Below, piece after piece: positions 38,571 to 46,088 of a stretch of 64,000 bases of DNA. The position numbers and the translations under genes are program-made. The notes beneath the pieces are model-generated. The model worked only from the letters and a program-made list of their open reading frames with translations. It was not told the origin of the DNA and did not search any database. Source of the DNA: Clostridia bacterium (GTDB lineage Bacteria > Bacillota > Clostridia > Christensenellales > UBA1242). The first letter of the stretch is position 1; each line of letters starts with the position of its first letter. The stretch lies in NCBI GenBank assembly GCA_017399265.1, contig JAFQDL010000008.1:1-64000 (forward strand). Direction: 5' to 3'.

Positions 38571-39290
38571 ATGGTAGAAGAAAAATTTGAGTTAGAAACA
38601 AACACGGTTTGGAGTTTTCCGAATCGTGGTAAATGGGCAACTCACGATGCAAAATATCGTGGCAATTTTTCGCCATACATAGCAAAAAACATCATATTAA
38701 GATATTCAAAAGAAAAAGATGTTGTATTAGACCAGTTTGTTGGTGGGGGTACTACTCTAATAGAATGCAAATTAAATAATCGAAATGCAATTGGTATTGA
38801 TATAAATCCTAATGCAGTTGAAATAACAAAAAATAAACTCATCTTTAATTGTGATAATGAAGTTGATGTTGATGTTAAATTAGGGAATGCTTGTTTACTT
38901 GAGTTAGAAGATGAAAGCATAGATTTGATTTGTACACATCCACCTTATGCAGATATTATTAAATACAGCGAAGGAATTAACGGAGATTTATCACAATTAA
39001 AATATAAAAATTTTCTTGTAGAAATTGAAAAAGTGGCAAGTGAGTGTTATAGAGTTTTAAAAAAAGATAAGTTTTGTGCTATTGTTATGGGAGATACCCG
39101 TAAAAATGGTATGGTTCAACCACTTGGTTTTGAAGTAATGCAAAGATTTATAAATGCAGGTTTCAAACAAAAAGAAATAATAATAAAAGAACAACATAAT
39201 TGCAAAGCAACTGGCTTTTGGAAAACAAATAGTCAAAAATACAACTTTTTACTTTTAGCACATGAATATGTGTTTATATTTAAAAAATGA
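38571..39290 (+). CDS. DNA methyltransferase, N4/N6 type (second methylase)
   Basis: A 239-residue protein with the SAM-binding motif LDQFVGGGTTLIE at about residues 53-65 and the catalytic THPPY at about 121-125, so motif I precedes motif IV. The start TVWSFPNRGKWATHDAKYRG resembles N-termini of restriction-system methylases. It is not DpnA-like, so it may protect against the Mrr-like enzyme or a different site. The ATG follows the DpnII stop directly. Confidence 0.8.
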   Translation: MVEEKFELETNTVWSFPNRGKWATHDAKYRGNFSPYIAKNIILRYSKEKDVVLDQFVGGGTTLIECKLNNRNAIGIDINPNAVEITKNKLIFNCDNEVDVDVKLGNACLLELEDESIDLICTHPPYADIIKYSEGINGDLSQLKYKNFLVEIEKVASECYRVLKKDKFCAIVMGDTRKNGMVQPLGFEVMQRFINAGFKQKEIIIKEQHNCKATGFWKTNSQKYNFLLLAHEYVFIFKK

Positions 39291-39300
39291 GGACATGCAA

Positions 39301-39843
39301 ATGAGTAAGGACAAAAATAAAAAGAAAGTTTTAGGAATAATGATAAGCCACCCAGAGAATTTGATGTGGATAGTTTATCTATTATTAGCATCATTATCAG
39401 GTATTATTGGAATAATAAATCATGGCTTGGACTATTTTAATACTGGAGATATATATTTTATATCCATTTCGATAATTGCACCTTTATTAGCTGATTTTAT
39501 TATTCAGAATCTAGAATATAAATTACAAAAAGAAGATAATAAATTTTTAACAAGAAAAACATTAACATTAGGTGTATGTATTATTGTTTTGGTTTTATGT
39601 ATAATTGGATTAGTAACTAATTTAGTAAACTCAATAATTTTTCAACTTTTATGTTATATTGTTTCTATAGGAATTTCTTTATATATGTTTTGTTTGCAAA
39701 AACTTTATTTGTATGGAGGTGAATATAATCATCTTGACGATACTCCTTACCATGAAAACATAAAGCAAGAATCCGAACAAATAGAAGAAGAACAAAGAAA
39801 TCTTACTAGTATTAAAAATGATGATAAGGAGATTAAATTATGA
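39301..39843 (+). CDS. Membrane protein coupled to DGQHR protein
   Basis: A 180-residue protein; I start at ATG 39301, six bases after GAGGAC, and not at the in-frame ATG at 39262 that lies in the preceding gene. It has about four hydrophobic helices between residues 18 and 125 and a charged cytoplasmic tail of about 50 residues. The stop overlaps the next start as ATGA, a sign of coupled, stoichiometric synthesis. In defence operons small multi-TM proteins are often membrane-damaging effectors, but no such motif is visible here. Confidence 0.65.
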   Translation: MSKDKNKKKVLGIMISHPENLMWIVYLLLASLSGIIGIINHGLDYFNTGDIYFISISIIAPLLADFIIQNLEYKLQKEDNKFLTRKTLTLGVCIIVLVLCIIGLVTNLVNSIIFQLLCYIVSIGISLYMFCLQKLYLYGGEYNHLDDTPYHENIKQESEQIEEEQRNLTSIKNDDKEIKL

Positions 39844-40883
39844 TAAGCATAAAGTTAATGGAGATAGAACAACCAATAGGAACATTTTATTTTGGCAAAA
39901 TAAAAATGTCACAACTTAAATTAATTGCTTTCACTAGAAAAAGAAAAAACAATATAGGAATACAAAGACAAATAAAAGATAAGAAAGTAAGTGATATTTC
40001 TTATTATTGTAAGGATCCTGATGCAATATTTCCAACACCTATTATATTAAATATAAATACGGAAAAAGAAATAAAGCAAATAGGCGAAGGACTTTTCTCT
40101 ATAACATTAGATGAAAAAAATGAAAAAGATAAAGCCGAGATTATTGATGGTCAACATAGATTTGATGGTATAAATGATTCATCTTTAGAAGATATAATTT
40201 TACCGATAGTTGTAATGTTTAATTTAAACGAATCGGAAAAAGCTTATATTTTCTCAACTATAAATAATAATCAAACAAAAGTTGATAAATCTCTAATTTA
40301 TGATTTGTTTGGTTTAGCTGAAAATAGAAGTCCCTATAAAACATGTCATGAAATAGCCCGTATGTTAAATACAACACCAGAGTCTCCATTTTGTGGAAAA
40401 ATAAAAATGTTAGAGAAAAGACAAAGTAAAGAAGAATCTTTATCACAAGGAACATTTGTTTCACATTTATTAAAATTAATCTCTCAAAATGCAAACAACG
40501 ATACAGTAGATAGTAAAAATAATGTAGAAATAAAAGACAATACAAATTTAGTTTTAAGAAAATATTATAAAAACAATAAAGACTCTGTAATAGCTAAAAT
40601 ACTAATGAACTATTTTAGTGCTGCAAGGGAAGTTTTCATTAAAGAATGGAATGATGACAAATATATATTAACAAAAACCACTGGTTATTCAGGAATGATA
40701 AAAGCCTTAAAAGTTTTAATCCCTCAAGGTGAAACAAATGGAGATTTGTCAAAAGAGTATTTTTTAAACATATTTAACAATCTTAAAGATGTTTTAAAAC
40801 AGAAAAATGAAGAATTAACTTCAGAGTATTTTCCTTCAGGAGCTGTTGGAGAAACAAAACTATGTAATTATTTAATAAATTAA
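39840..40883 (+). CDS. DGQHR-domain protein (DndB-like superfamily)
   Basis: A 347-residue protein with the diagnostic IIDGQHRFDGI motif (Asp103-Arg107). It is flanked by a ParB-like N-terminal half (IGIQRQIKDKKVSDISYYC, then ILNINTEKE) and the following strand LPIVVMFNLNESEKAYIFSTINNNQTKVDKSL. DGQHR proteins include DndB, which regulates phosphorothioate systems, and parts of 7-deazaguanine DNA systems. Neither dnd nor dpd partners are present, so it acts here with the membrane protein or with the restriction genes. Confidence 0.85.
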   Translation: MISIKLMEIEQPIGTFYFGKIKMSQLKLIAFTRKRKNNIGIQRQIKDKKVSDISYYCKDPDAIFPTPIILNINTEKEIKQIGEGLFSITLDEKNEKDKAEIIDGQHRFDGINDSSLEDIILPIVVMFNLNESEKAYIFSTINNNQTKVDKSLIYDLFGLAENRSPYKTCHEIARMLNTTPESPFCGKIKMLEKRQSKEESLSQGTFVSHLLKLISQNANNDTVDSKNNVEIKDNTNLVLRKYYKNNKDSVIAKILMNYFSAAREVFIKEWNDDKYILTKTTGYSGMIKALKVLIPQGETNGDLSKEYFLNIFNNLKDVLKQKNEELTSEYFPSGAVGETKLCNYLIN

Positions 40884-41162
40884 AAAGTTTGAAATTTAGG
40901 CGAGTGTTTATTATTTGCGAGCGGTGATAGTGTAGCACAATAATTTGAAATAAAAGCAGGTAAAAAGTGATGGACAAAATATGAAAATTTTTGTCCACCG
41001 ATGTCCACATTTTGTCCACCGCTGTATAAATTTCGTTAAATATTTGTAAATGTTTCTAGATATCAAAAAATGATTGTAATTCCTTGAATCCCTTTATTTT
41101 TAAGAGGTTTAGGGTGATGATGGGTGATGGGAATGTTGATAAAAACTTGAATTACTAATTCT
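40884..41162. other. AT-rich right end of the island with TGTCCAC repeats
   Basis: No gene is seen. Between 40993 and 41022 three TGTCCAC(C) copies lie in about 30 bases, matching the motif at the left end (35582-35598) and in the repeat copy at 41292-41309. It also contains a GGGTGATGATGGGTGATGGG stretch at 41111-41130. These may be recombination or protein-binding sites. Confidence 0.4.
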
Positions 41163-41335
41163 TGCGGAAGCGGTAAGAAATACAAATCTTGTTGCGGAAA
41201 GGAAAATTAAAAAAACTTGAAAATGCCGTGTTTTGCGGCATTTTTTAATGTCTTTTAAACACCCTAAAATTACGCCACAAAACAGCAAAAAATGTCCACG
41301 TGTCCACCAAATATCCATTTTAATTTCGGTGGACA
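41163..41335 (+). repeat. Direct repeat, right copy (secA tail plus terminator)
   Basis: The second copy of the 35453-35625 block. It carries a non-functional fragment of the SEC-C coding end (frame beginning CGSGKKYKSCCGKEN-like) and a complete copy of the secA terminator (41222-41246). The segment left of 41163 is unlike secA, so the copy is truncated there. Confidence 0.85.
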
Positions 41336-41401
41336 CGTTTAGTAAATATTTTTCACCAGACTTTACTGATAAAAACTTTGCTCAAAGATATAATGTTCAA
41401 T

Positions 41402-41433
41402 AAAAAATACGCAGAAAAAACTGCGTATTTTTT
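41402..41433. terminator. Bidirectional terminator hairpin after the island
   Basis: AAAAAATACGCAG pairs with CTGCGTATTTTTT, a 13-bp stem with a 6-A loop. A short leftward open frame (about 41437-41546, ending ELYSNLEKEI) lies beside it and looks like the tail of a decayed gene, not an intact one. Confidence 0.7.
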
Positions 41434-41436
41434 AAA

Positions 41437-41546
41437 TTTCTTTTTCTAAATTGGAATATAATTCATATTGTTTATCGGCTCTTTCTTTTTCAATGCATTT
41501 TAATTCGCCGTCAATAAACTTTTTAGGAATAGCACATATTATTCTC
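41437..41546 (-). pseudogene. Possible gene remnant (C-terminal fragment)
   Basis: On the minus strand about 37 codons are open after a stop (containing AIPKKFIDGELKCIEKERAD and ELYSNLEKEI) and end at the terminator at 41402-41433. There is no start codon with a ribosome site. The sequence looks coding in character, so it may be the end of a gene lost when the island formed. Weak evidence. Confidence 0.3.
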
Positions 41547-41689
41547 TAATAATAAAGAAAGATAAATAGTAATTTTTTATTTAGATTAATGTGATAGATT
41601 TTATATTAAATCTATTGTTTTTTTTATTATTATAAAGTATAATAAGTATGAAATGTATAACTATATGATTAAAAGAGGTGTATTAAGCA

Positions 41690-41884
41690 ATGGAAAGAGA
41701 TAAATATGTTGGAATTTGCAAAGTAGGAGCAAAAGGTCAAATAGTAATACCAGTTGAAGCAAGAAAAATGTTCAATATAAATTTAGGAGATTCAATAATA
41801 GTGTTATGTGATAAGAAAAAAGGTATAGCACTTGTAAAATCAGATGTTATAGAAGATATGGCAGATGACATATTAAAGAAATGA
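41690..41884 (+). CDS. AbrB/SpoVT-type transcriptional regulator
   Basis: A 64-residue swapped-hairpin DNA-binding protein: GICKVGAKGQIVIPVEARKMFNINLGDSIIVL is the hallmark of the AbrB fold. An AGAGG site precedes the ATG. The end touches the next gene (ATGA at 41881), so it probably regulates its own operon with the hydrolase. It lies outside the direct repeat, on the right of the island. Confidence 0.85.
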   Translation: MERDKYVGICKVGAKGQIVIPVEARKMFNINLGDSIIVLCDKKKGIALVKSDVIEDMADDILKK

Positions 41885-41892
41885 GGTATAAA

Positions 41893-42858
41893 ATGAATTT
41901 AACAAACAAGCAATTTAGAACGAGTGATAATAATATAATTAACTATTATGAGATAGATAATGGTAATCCTATACTATTAATTATTCATGCACAAGGTACA
42001 AATGCTAGTAGTTATTCAAATGTGTTAAAAGATTTATCTAAAAAGTTTCATGTAATTATAGTAGATTGTTATGGTCATGGAAAAAGTTCTCATAACAGAG
42101 AAAAATATAATATAGTTAGTCAAGGTAATGATTTAATTCAATTTATAAAAGCAACTACTAATGGAGATATAACTGTATTAGGGCATTCTTCAGGAGGACT
42201 TATTGGTTGTTATATTGCCTCAAACTTGGATTGTTGTAGTAATTTAATATTAGAAGATGCACCATTGTTTTCAAGTAATGGAGAAAAGAGATTTAATTAC
42301 TACAATTATAAAGATTTATCTACAGTGTGTCATAATTATATAAACCAAGATAAAGAAAGTGATTTTGTGTATTATTATTTTATGAACCAATATTGTTGGA
42401 ATTTTTTTCCAGAAAAGTCAAGAGAAAAAATTAAATGCAAATTAGGAGAATTTGCATTAAAGTATAGAAAAGCACACCCAGATAAGACTTTAAAAGTTCC
42501 TTTTTGGCCTCAAAAATTTTTGGAAGCTTTTAAAGGATTAAATGAATATGATCCATATTTTGGAGAAGCTTTTTATAATGATTCATTTAATTGTGGTATA
42601 GATTATAATAAATTACTTTCAAATATAAAATGTAACACTTTATTTATGAAAGCCAAAACTACTATTGGAGAAGATGGACTTGTTCAAGGTGCTTTAACAG
42701 ATGAAGATTTAAAACAAGTTACAAATTTAATTCAAAATATTAAAGTAGAATATTTTAATTGTGGACATGGAATACACAGCGAAAAACCAAAGGAATTTAT
42801 ACGAAGCGTAAATGAAACATTGACAAAACAAAAATTAGAACAAGTTAGTGAAAGATAA
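41893..42858 (+). CDS. Alpha/beta hydrolase
   Basis: A 321-residue alpha/beta-hydrolase fold protein. The nucleophile elbow is GHSSGG with Ser99; IIHAQGTNASS is the oxyanion region (HAQG in place of HG), VDCYGHGKSS follows, and the catalytic His is in CGHGIHSEKP near the end. I start at ATG 41893, seven bases after GAGG; an overlapping ATG at 41881 lacks a site. Substrate unknown. The AbrB partner suggests conditional expression. Confidence 0.82.
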   Translation: MNLTNKQFRTSDNNIINYYEIDNGNPILLIIHAQGTNASSYSNVLKDLSKKFHVIIVDCYGHGKSSHNREKYNIVSQGNDLIQFIKATTNGDITVLGHSSGGLIGCYIASNLDCCSNLILEDAPLFSSNGEKRFNYYNYKDLSTVCHNYINQDKESDFVYYYFMNQYCWNFFPEKSREKIKCKLGEFALKYRKAHPDKTLKVPFWPQKFLEAFKGLNEYDPYFGEAFYNDSFNCGIDYNKLLSNIKCNTLFMKAKTTIGEDGLVQGALTDEDLKQVTNLIQNIKVEYFNCGHGIHSEKPKEFIRSVNETLTKQKLEQVSER

Positions 42859-42899
42859 ATTACAATTTATGGGTTATGTTTGGATAAGTTTTCAGATAA

Positions 42900-43031
42900 T
42901 TGATTAATACAAAAAAAATAAGTGAACATTATTACAACAAATATAAAATTGATTGCAAAAAAGGTGAAAAAAATTTCCCTTGTGGAATTACTAAGAAATA
43001 CAAAGCATGCTGCGGCAAAGAAGAGAAATAA
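42900..43031 (+). pseudogene. Degenerate SEC-C / SecA-tail remnant
   Basis: Forty-three codons are open from TTG 42900 and end in FPCGITKKYKACCGKEEK, which follows the SEC-C pattern of SecA (C-x-C-G-x-G-K-K-Y-K-x-C-C-G) with the first Cys and a Gly lost. No ribosome site is clear. It lies downstream of the AbrB/hydrolase pair and may be a third, older copy of the secA end, left by an earlier insertion. An independent small SEC-C gene is the alternative. Confidence 0.5.
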
Positions 43032-43106
43032 TCGTAAATCTAGCCGATTTGCAAATATTTGAATAGTACAAAAAACATATGCAAGGATCTTTGCATATAA
43101 TTGATA

Positions 43107-43139
43107 GACAACTTATTTAGATATAAGTTGTCTTTTTTT
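43107..43139 (+). terminator. Terminator hairpin before 43233
   Basis: GACAACTTAT pairs with ATAAGTTGTC, followed by seven T. A second small dyad (ATATGCAA/TTGCATAT) lies just before it near 43077-43098. Confidence 0.75.
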
Positions 43140-43172
43140 GAGTATTTATTCCAAGGCTTTTTACTAATATTA

Positions 43173-43201
43173 TTGTAATTTAATTATAATTATGTTATAG
43201 T
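43173..43201 (+). promoter_or_regulatory. Promoter of gene 43233
   Basis: TTGTAA at 43173-43178 and TATAGT at 43196-43201, spacer 17. Confidence 0.5.
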
Positions 43202-43232
43202 ATAATAAGAAATTTGTGTGAGGTGGAAAGAT

Positions 43233-44339
43233 ATGGCATTAAAATTAATCAAACGTAATCATGATATGGCAGACAAATATGAAAGATTTGATGCGGAGAA
43301 ATTGGCTGGTCTTAAAGGCCCAATTGTTTTTTGCATGTCTGGAAACTTTGCTAGTGACGAAAAGAAAATTAATAACTACTTTCAAATGACAGAGGATCTA
43401 TTGGGTATTACTGCTAAACAAAGTGGCAAAGGTGCAGATTTTAGTAAATTAGTTCATTTGGTAGGTACTATATATTCCGATAGAGGTAATCTAGAGTTTG
43501 GTGAATACAAAGAATTGATGAGTACTCTTCTAATGTCTCGTTGCGTTAGAGATGGTAGCAATTTACCAGTAGACGAGATTTGTAAGAATTTGTCTCAAAT
43601 TACATTCTTTACATATTGTAGAGGTGCAACGGTAGCAACTAATTTAATGGAGAAATTTGGAGATGCTTTAAAAGATAGAGGTTTTAGCGAAGCGGAGATC
43701 GACAAAATTTATTCATCAATGCTTCATATTACATTTGCTCCAGAAATTGACGGAAAACACGATAGCACTCCCGATCCTACAGTAAAACCTCTTCCAAGAT
43801 CTAGATATGAGAAGATGCCAAGTATTAGGATCAAAAGTTTTAACGACTTTATTATCAATTCTGATCGTAGTCATGGGTTGAAGGGTAGACTTCAGGCAGA
43901 TTATGAGGAAATTTATGGAAAACTAGATGGCGTAGCTATTAAGTTTAATGATCCAGCAAATATGATAAAAAAGGATAATGTTACAATATTTACCTCCAAT
44001 CTAATAGAGGGTAATACTGAAAAAGTTCCTCAAAACGAGCATTGTATAAGTATCCTAAAAAGACGTGCTATAGAGTCTCGTGATGCAAAAGGTGAGCCAA
44101 ATGGTTGGAGACTATTTGGTAAGTTTGTACATGATAAGACTCAAGAGGTATTTACTGTAGACGACGTCCACAAAAACGCAGATAAGGTATCTCAAGGGCT
44201 TGCTTATGCGCTTGCAGAAAGCGTAGTGCATGGAATAAATAATCAGCATTCTGATCATTATATCCCAAGGGATATGAAAAGAGTATATACCAATCTACAG
44301 AGCGTATGTCAGGCACAAAATAAAGACTTTGTTATGTAA
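43233..44339 (+). CDS. Hypothetical protein, possible hydrolase-like fold
   Basis: I start at ATG 43233, with GAGGTGG eight bases upstream; an in-frame GTG at 43218 is part of that site. The 368-residue soluble protein has no TM. GPIVFCMSGNFAS (29-41) followed later by FFTYCRGATVATNLM (125-139) resembles the first strand and nucleophile elbow of an alpha/beta hydrolase, with Cys129 in the nucleophile place. HITFAPEIDG and a late His-rich VVHGINNQHSDHY could supply the acid and base. This is a pattern guess, not a family match. Confidence 0.5.
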   Translation: MALKLIKRNHDMADKYERFDAEKLAGLKGPIVFCMSGNFASDEKKINNYFQMTEDLLGITAKQSGKGADFSKLVHLVGTIYSDRGNLEFGEYKELMSTLLMSRCVRDGSNLPVDEICKNLSQITFFTYCRGATVATNLMEKFGDALKDRGFSEAEIDKIYSSMLHITFAPEIDGKHDSTPDPTVKPLPRSRYEKMPSIRIKSFNDFIINSDRSHGLKGRLQADYEEIYGKLDGVAIKFNDPANMIKKDNVTIFTSNLIEGNTEKVPQNEHCISILKRRAIESRDAKGEPNGWRLFGKFVHDKTQEVFTVDDVHKNADKVSQGLAYALAESVVHGINNQHSDHYIPRDMKRVYTNLQSVCQAQNKDFVM

Positions 44340-44391
44340 GTAGTATATTGATATTATAATTAAATAAGTTTGTTTTTTGCGAGTATGTAAG

Positions 44392-44397
44392 TATAAT
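44392..44397 (+). promoter_or_regulatory. -10 element of gene 44434
   Basis: TATAAT at 44392-44397, with TTGTTT at 44370-44375 at spacer 16, ahead of GAGGAG and the ATG at 44434. Confidence 0.45.
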
Positions 44398-44433
44398 AAA
44401 AATATAATTTTATTTAAATGAGGAGAAAATGTA

Positions 44434-45378
44434 ATGGAATTAACAAGTAATGAATTATACAACATGTTAGAACAAGGCAGATTGCCTAAAACAATTCTTA
44501 GTGTGGTTGGTGAGAACGCTTTTAAATCTATGTCAAAAGCTATAATTAAAGGATATGTAGGAAATTTACCACATGCTTCCTGGAATTTAAATTTAGAGTT
44601 TGAAAATGTAGAAGATGGTTATATAGTTGCAAAAGGTGTTGGTAATCATGAATCTTTGGTATTGAAATTCGGTAAAAATAGTATTGAATTCGGAGCGGTA
44701 AAGACTGGTGGTGGTAGTTTATGCAAAATTGAAGTGGGTAAAGATGGTAGTGTTACAAAAAGTGATATGAATGTTTTTATAGGTGCTAATGGGCCTCATG
44801 CGACTAAGTCAATTGTATGTAAAACACCACAAGGTCGTAATGACATATATCATACAATGACAGCTACTGGACTAAGAACTAAAGTTGATAAAAATATTGA
44901 TTTGAAAAGTTCTTTTTCTGAGAATTGGGGTAGTCAAGATGTATGGGCTAATTTTGATTTCAGTATAGAAAACGGCGATTTTGCAAGCACTAGTGTTATG
45001 GGAATTGAACTTTTAACACATGGCAAAGGAAAGCAAGGTGAGGCTACGTGGAGATTACAACAAGGCGAAAAGAAAATAGAATTTGGTAATAATGATTTAA
45101 ATAAAGTAATAGAAGCTCTTAAAATTGGAAAAGAGTTTATTCCAGCAGCTAGTCAAGTAGTAGACTCAAGCATTTCTAGAATTAATGAATCGATTAAGAG
45201 ATATGAGAATGCTAAAGATTTCGTTAATAGTTCTGAATCGGGAGATGAATATGCTTTAGAAGATTTTATAAATGCTAACGAAATTGTAAAATTTAAGAGT
45301 GGTAAGTTAGGTAATCAATTGGATGCATTATTTTCTTCTGCAGAACATGTTAGAAGTTCAAAAGAGCAAGGTGAATAG
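44434..45378 (+). CDS. Hypothetical beta-rich protein
   Basis: A 314-residue soluble protein, Gly/Ser/Asn-rich in the middle (GGGSLCKIEVGKDGS, STSVMGIELLTHGKGKQG), helical and charged at the C-terminus, ending KEQGE. It has no TM and no signal peptide. AGGAG lies before the ATG. Its own promoter separates it from 43233. No family recognised. It precedes two GNAT-like genes and may belong to the same accessory group. Confidence 0.55.
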   Translation: MELTSNELYNMLEQGRLPKTILSVVGENAFKSMSKAIIKGYVGNLPHASWNLNLEFENVEDGYIVAKGVGNHESLVLKFGKNSIEFGAVKTGGGSLCKIEVGKDGSVTKSDMNVFIGANGPHATKSIVCKTPQGRNDIYHTMTATGLRTKVDKNIDLKSSFSENWGSQDVWANFDFSIENGDFASTSVMGIELLTHGKGKQGEATWRLQQGEKKIEFGNNDLNKVIEALKIGKEFIPAASQVVDSSISRINESIKRYENAKDFVNSSESGDEYALEDFINANEIVKFKSGKLGNQLDALFSSAEHVRSSKEQGE

Positions 45379-45398
45379 ATACCATTCTAGGAGTTTTT

Positions 45399-46028
45399 AT
45401 GATTATTGAGAAAGAGTTTAAAGATAATGGTTTTGATAACATAGTTTGTTATTCAGGTCGGGATATAACAGAAGATTTAATAAAAAGGTGTTTAAATTTA
45501 GATACGGCTTTTTATGAAAAAGAATTCTATTGGGATAATACTGATATTATAAATGTAGTTAAAGAAAACCCACAGATGTGTTTTATATTTGTTGATACTA
45601 TTAGACAAAATATCATAGGATATAGTTATTGGTTTCCTATTAAATTAGATATAATTAATAAATTTATACATGATAAAGAACCATTACTTGATATCAAAAA
45701 AGAATATATTTCTGGATATAAAACTTCTCCTGTTCATTTGTTTTTAGGTGGTGAAGCATTTGTGCCAGGCTATGATCTAATGCTATTACACAAAGTTATA
45801 GAAGATATATTTCAATGGCATATTTTAGTTTTAGCTCAAAATGGTGTTAAAGTAGATAATATCTGTTTTGATGCTGTATGTGATTATGATAAATTTTTCC
45901 TAGTTAAAAATGTTGGTCTTAATAATTGCGTTATAAAAAAGAATTGTAGCTTTTATTATGGTAAGTATTCGCCAAATATCGTATATAATGAATCTAAATA
46001 CTGTAAAGAACTAAAGAAGTATTATTAG
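45399..46028 (+). CDS. GNAT-like acyltransferase
   Basis: A 209-residue protein with the opening of a GNAT fold: a DITEDLIKRCLNLDTAFYEKEF helix pair, then the strands MCFIFVDTIRQNIIGYSYWFPI. The canonical Q/R-x-x-G-x-G/A acetyl-CoA loop is not clear, so activity is uncertain. It starts 21 bases after the 44434 gene behind AGGAG and is likely cotranscribed with it. Confidence 0.5.
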   Translation: MIIEKEFKDNGFDNIVCYSGRDITEDLIKRCLNLDTAFYEKEFYWDNTDIINVVKENPQMCFIFVDTIRQNIIGYSYWFPIKLDIINKFIHDKEPLLDIKKEYISGYKTSPVHLFLGGEAFVPGYDLMLLHKVIEDIFQWHILVLAQNGVKVDNICFDAVCDYDKFFLVKNVGLNNCVIKKNCSFYYGKYSPNIVYNESKYCKELKKYY

Positions 46029-46088
46029 TAAAAAAACTTTTTAAGAGTTTTCTTAGAATCATTTATATCTGTAGTATAAGGTAAGTAT

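Larger units (their letters stand above)
35453..41335. mobile_element. Genomic island with restriction and DGQHR genes at the secA 3' end
   Basis: The segment is bracketed by 173-bp direct repeats that duplicate the secA end. It contains only rightward genes: a controller HTH, Dam-type methylase, Mrr-like nuclease, DpnII-type nuclease, second methylase, a membrane protein and a DGQHR protein. No integrase, transposase or tRNA is visible inside, so it may move in trans or by homologous recombination. TGTCCAC motifs cluster at both inner ends (35582-35598 and 40993-41022), which could mark recombination sites. Confidence 0.65.

Noticed and set aside
40979..41030. CRISPR-like short repeats (TGTCCAC)
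   Set aside because: The motif is only seven to eight bases, spacing is irregular and no cas gene is present.
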